Of a DNA stretch of 7,099 bases, positions 6,324 to 7,099 are shown piece by piece. The DNA is from Planctomycetota bacterium. GTDB taxonomy: Bacteria; Planctomycetota; Phycisphaerae; UBA1845. A model generated the notes under the pieces. The model did not search any database. It was not told the DNA's origin and saw nothing but the letters and a program-made list of their open reading frames with translations. The stretch lies in contig JADFHG010000192.1 of NCBI GenBank assembly GCA_022567365.1, forward strand, positions 1-7,099. The letters run 5' to 3'. The position numbers and the translations under genes are program-made. The number at the start of each line of letters is the position of its first letter. The first letter of the stretch is position 1.

Positions 6324-6638
6324 TTAACGATACAGCTCGCTTTTGTCGGCGTTCTTGATGTGGCTCTCCCAATACGCCCGACCTTGATCGGTGAGACTGA
6401 ACACGTCACGTCCGATTTCGGCCTCGTCCGGCCACTCGGTATCGGGACGTCTCTTAAATAGACCGTCTCTAACTAACGCGCGAAGTTCGATGATGATCTC
6501 ACCGAGTCGAAAGGTCCGCTGAGACCGCGACTCGTCCACGGTCATGTTGCAATCATTGAGAATCTCGTCAAGATACTCTGAATCATGAACCAAGCCGTTG
6601 ATGAGGCGGTGACGCAGGACGAGATCGCTGTGCTCCAT
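6324..6638 (-). CDS. Small cytoplasmic protein with winged-helix-like end, candidate RHS immunity protein
   Basis: The 104-residue product has no signal peptide. It begins MEHSDLVLRHRLINGLV. The middle, RLGEIIIELRALVRDGLFKRR, followed by DVFSLTDQGRAYWES, resembles the recognition helix and wing of a winged-helix fold (compare LT..G..YW endings); this is pattern reading, not a family match. The start is well fixed: AAGGAG lies seven bases before the ATG and overlaps the stop codon of the RHS gene, so the two are very likely cotranscribed and translationally coupled. Genes directly after an RHS tip are usually the cognate immunity gene, which is the main reason for the proposal. A small regulator is the alternative. 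Confidence 0.75.
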   Translation of the reverse strand: MEHSDLVLRHRLINGLVHDSEYLDEILNDCNMTVDESRSQRTFRLGEIIIELRALVRDGLFKRRPDTEWPDEAEIGRDVFSLTDQGRAYWESHIKNADKSELYR

Positions 6639-6645
6639 ACGAAAT

Positions 6646-6651
6646 CTCCTT
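6646..6651 (-). promoter_or_regulatory. Ribosome binding site overlapping the RHS stop codon
   Basis: AAGGAG on the minus strand lies seven bases upstream of the ATG at 6638. Its first base is the last base of the RHS TGA stop (6653-6651). The arrangement favours coupled translation of the two genes. Confidence 0.75.
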
Positions 6652-7099
6652 CATGGAATGAGGTCGAGCGGTGGACGTGGATATGGCGGTATACACCGCC
6701 AATGAGCGTGGCGCCCGAGAACTCTCACTCCATTCGTCAGTGCGTGATATACCATTTGCCTCCCTGTGTTGACTGTAACAGTCAACTCGATGCTAATGCC
6801 TGATGAAAACTTTGTAGATAGCTCGATCAAGGCGACTTGGATGGTAGTTACCGACAGTTGTTCCGTATAGGTAGTTGTCCCAGTTGGATCCGTGAGATTT
6901 ACAGGATCGCCGCTAGCATATACATACCGATTTGCGGCCAGTGGATGAACACCATCGAGAAAGATAACATCGGCCTGCGTGAATCTGCCGGTGGGGCTAT
7001 CGAATGCTCGGTCGCCCATCCGGTACATTCCGGTGTAATGGTCCTCGGTGGTTAGGAACCCGAAGCTGATCGTCTCCTCACGACCGCGCCAGGAGAACG
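6651..7099 (-). CDS. RHS-repeat protein, C-terminal end (N-terminal part outside window)
   Basis: The frame is open to the right edge, giving 148 residues before the TGA. It shows the RHS-associated core: DHYTGMYRMGDRAFDSPTG, then GRFTQADVI, NRYVYASGDPVNLTDPTG. Known RHS proteins form a large shell that ends at the DPxG motif and releases a variable toxin tip. Here DPTG is at 6879-6890, leaving a 75-residue tip. The tip has a Thr/Ile/Val-rich, probably beta-stranded part (EQLSVTTIQVALIEL, then ISIELTVTVNTGRQM) and a His/Trp/Pro-rich end (GRHAHWRCIPPYPRPP). No known nuclease, deaminase or protease motif is visible. The tip DNA is AT-richer than the flanking DNA, as usual for exchanged tips. 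It may be an unknown toxin, a shortened remnant, or a non-toxic end. Confidence 0.85.
   Translation of the reverse strand, partial: FSWRGREETISFGFLTTEDHYTGMYRMGDRAFDSPTGRFTQADVIFLDGVHPLAANRYVYASGDPVNLTDPTGTTTYTEQLSVTTIQVALIELSTKFSSGISIELTVTVNTGRQMVYHALTNGVRVLGRHAHWRCIPPYPRPPLDLIP

Overview
The window looks like chromosomal DNA of a high-GC bacterium of the Planctomycetota type. The pointers are an AlaRS with the planctomycete-like wording YRVIADH...TDG..PSNEGRGYVLRRILRR, a PQQ-type beta-propeller protein opening with WPQFRGP, an RHS-core protein, and a REP-associated tyrosine transposase with its REP palindromes. The taxonomic assignment is inference; there is no rRNA to settle it.

Layout. 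Positions 1-2716 (minus) are one continuously open reading frame for alanyl-tRNA synthetase (alaS), running off the left edge without a stop. Inside it, at about 1016-1840, sits an in-frame 825-nt block of 275 codons. It holds a REP-associated tyrosine (Y1/HUH) transposase domain flanked on each side by three REP-like repeats with an exact 33-nt (11-codon) period. The AlaRS aminoacylation domain lies before the block, and the tRNA-recognition and editing regions resume after it in the same frame. I translated all 905 codons by hand and found no stop. This is the most unusual thing in the window.

Positions 2717-3283 form a divergent intergenic region with two short tandem repeats and no convincing gene. 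Positions 3284-4156 (plus) encode a probable lipoprotein with a long Thr/Pro/Ala-rich linker and an unrecognised C-terminal domain. It converges on the next gene across a hairpin at 4185-4204 that could terminate both. Positions 4250-5665 (minus) encode an exported PQQ-like beta-propeller protein; its start codon and Shine-Dalgarno lie in a strong potential RNA hairpin.

Positions 5762-7099 (minus) form a tight three-gene cluster. First comes the C-terminal end of an RHS-repeat protein with its core ending in DPTG and a 75-residue variable tip. Next is a 104-codon gene whose ribosome binding site overlaps the RHS stop codon. Last is a short unrecognised gene. This is the usual layout of a polymorphic RHS toxin tip followed by immunity candidates, though neither small protein is recognised by family.
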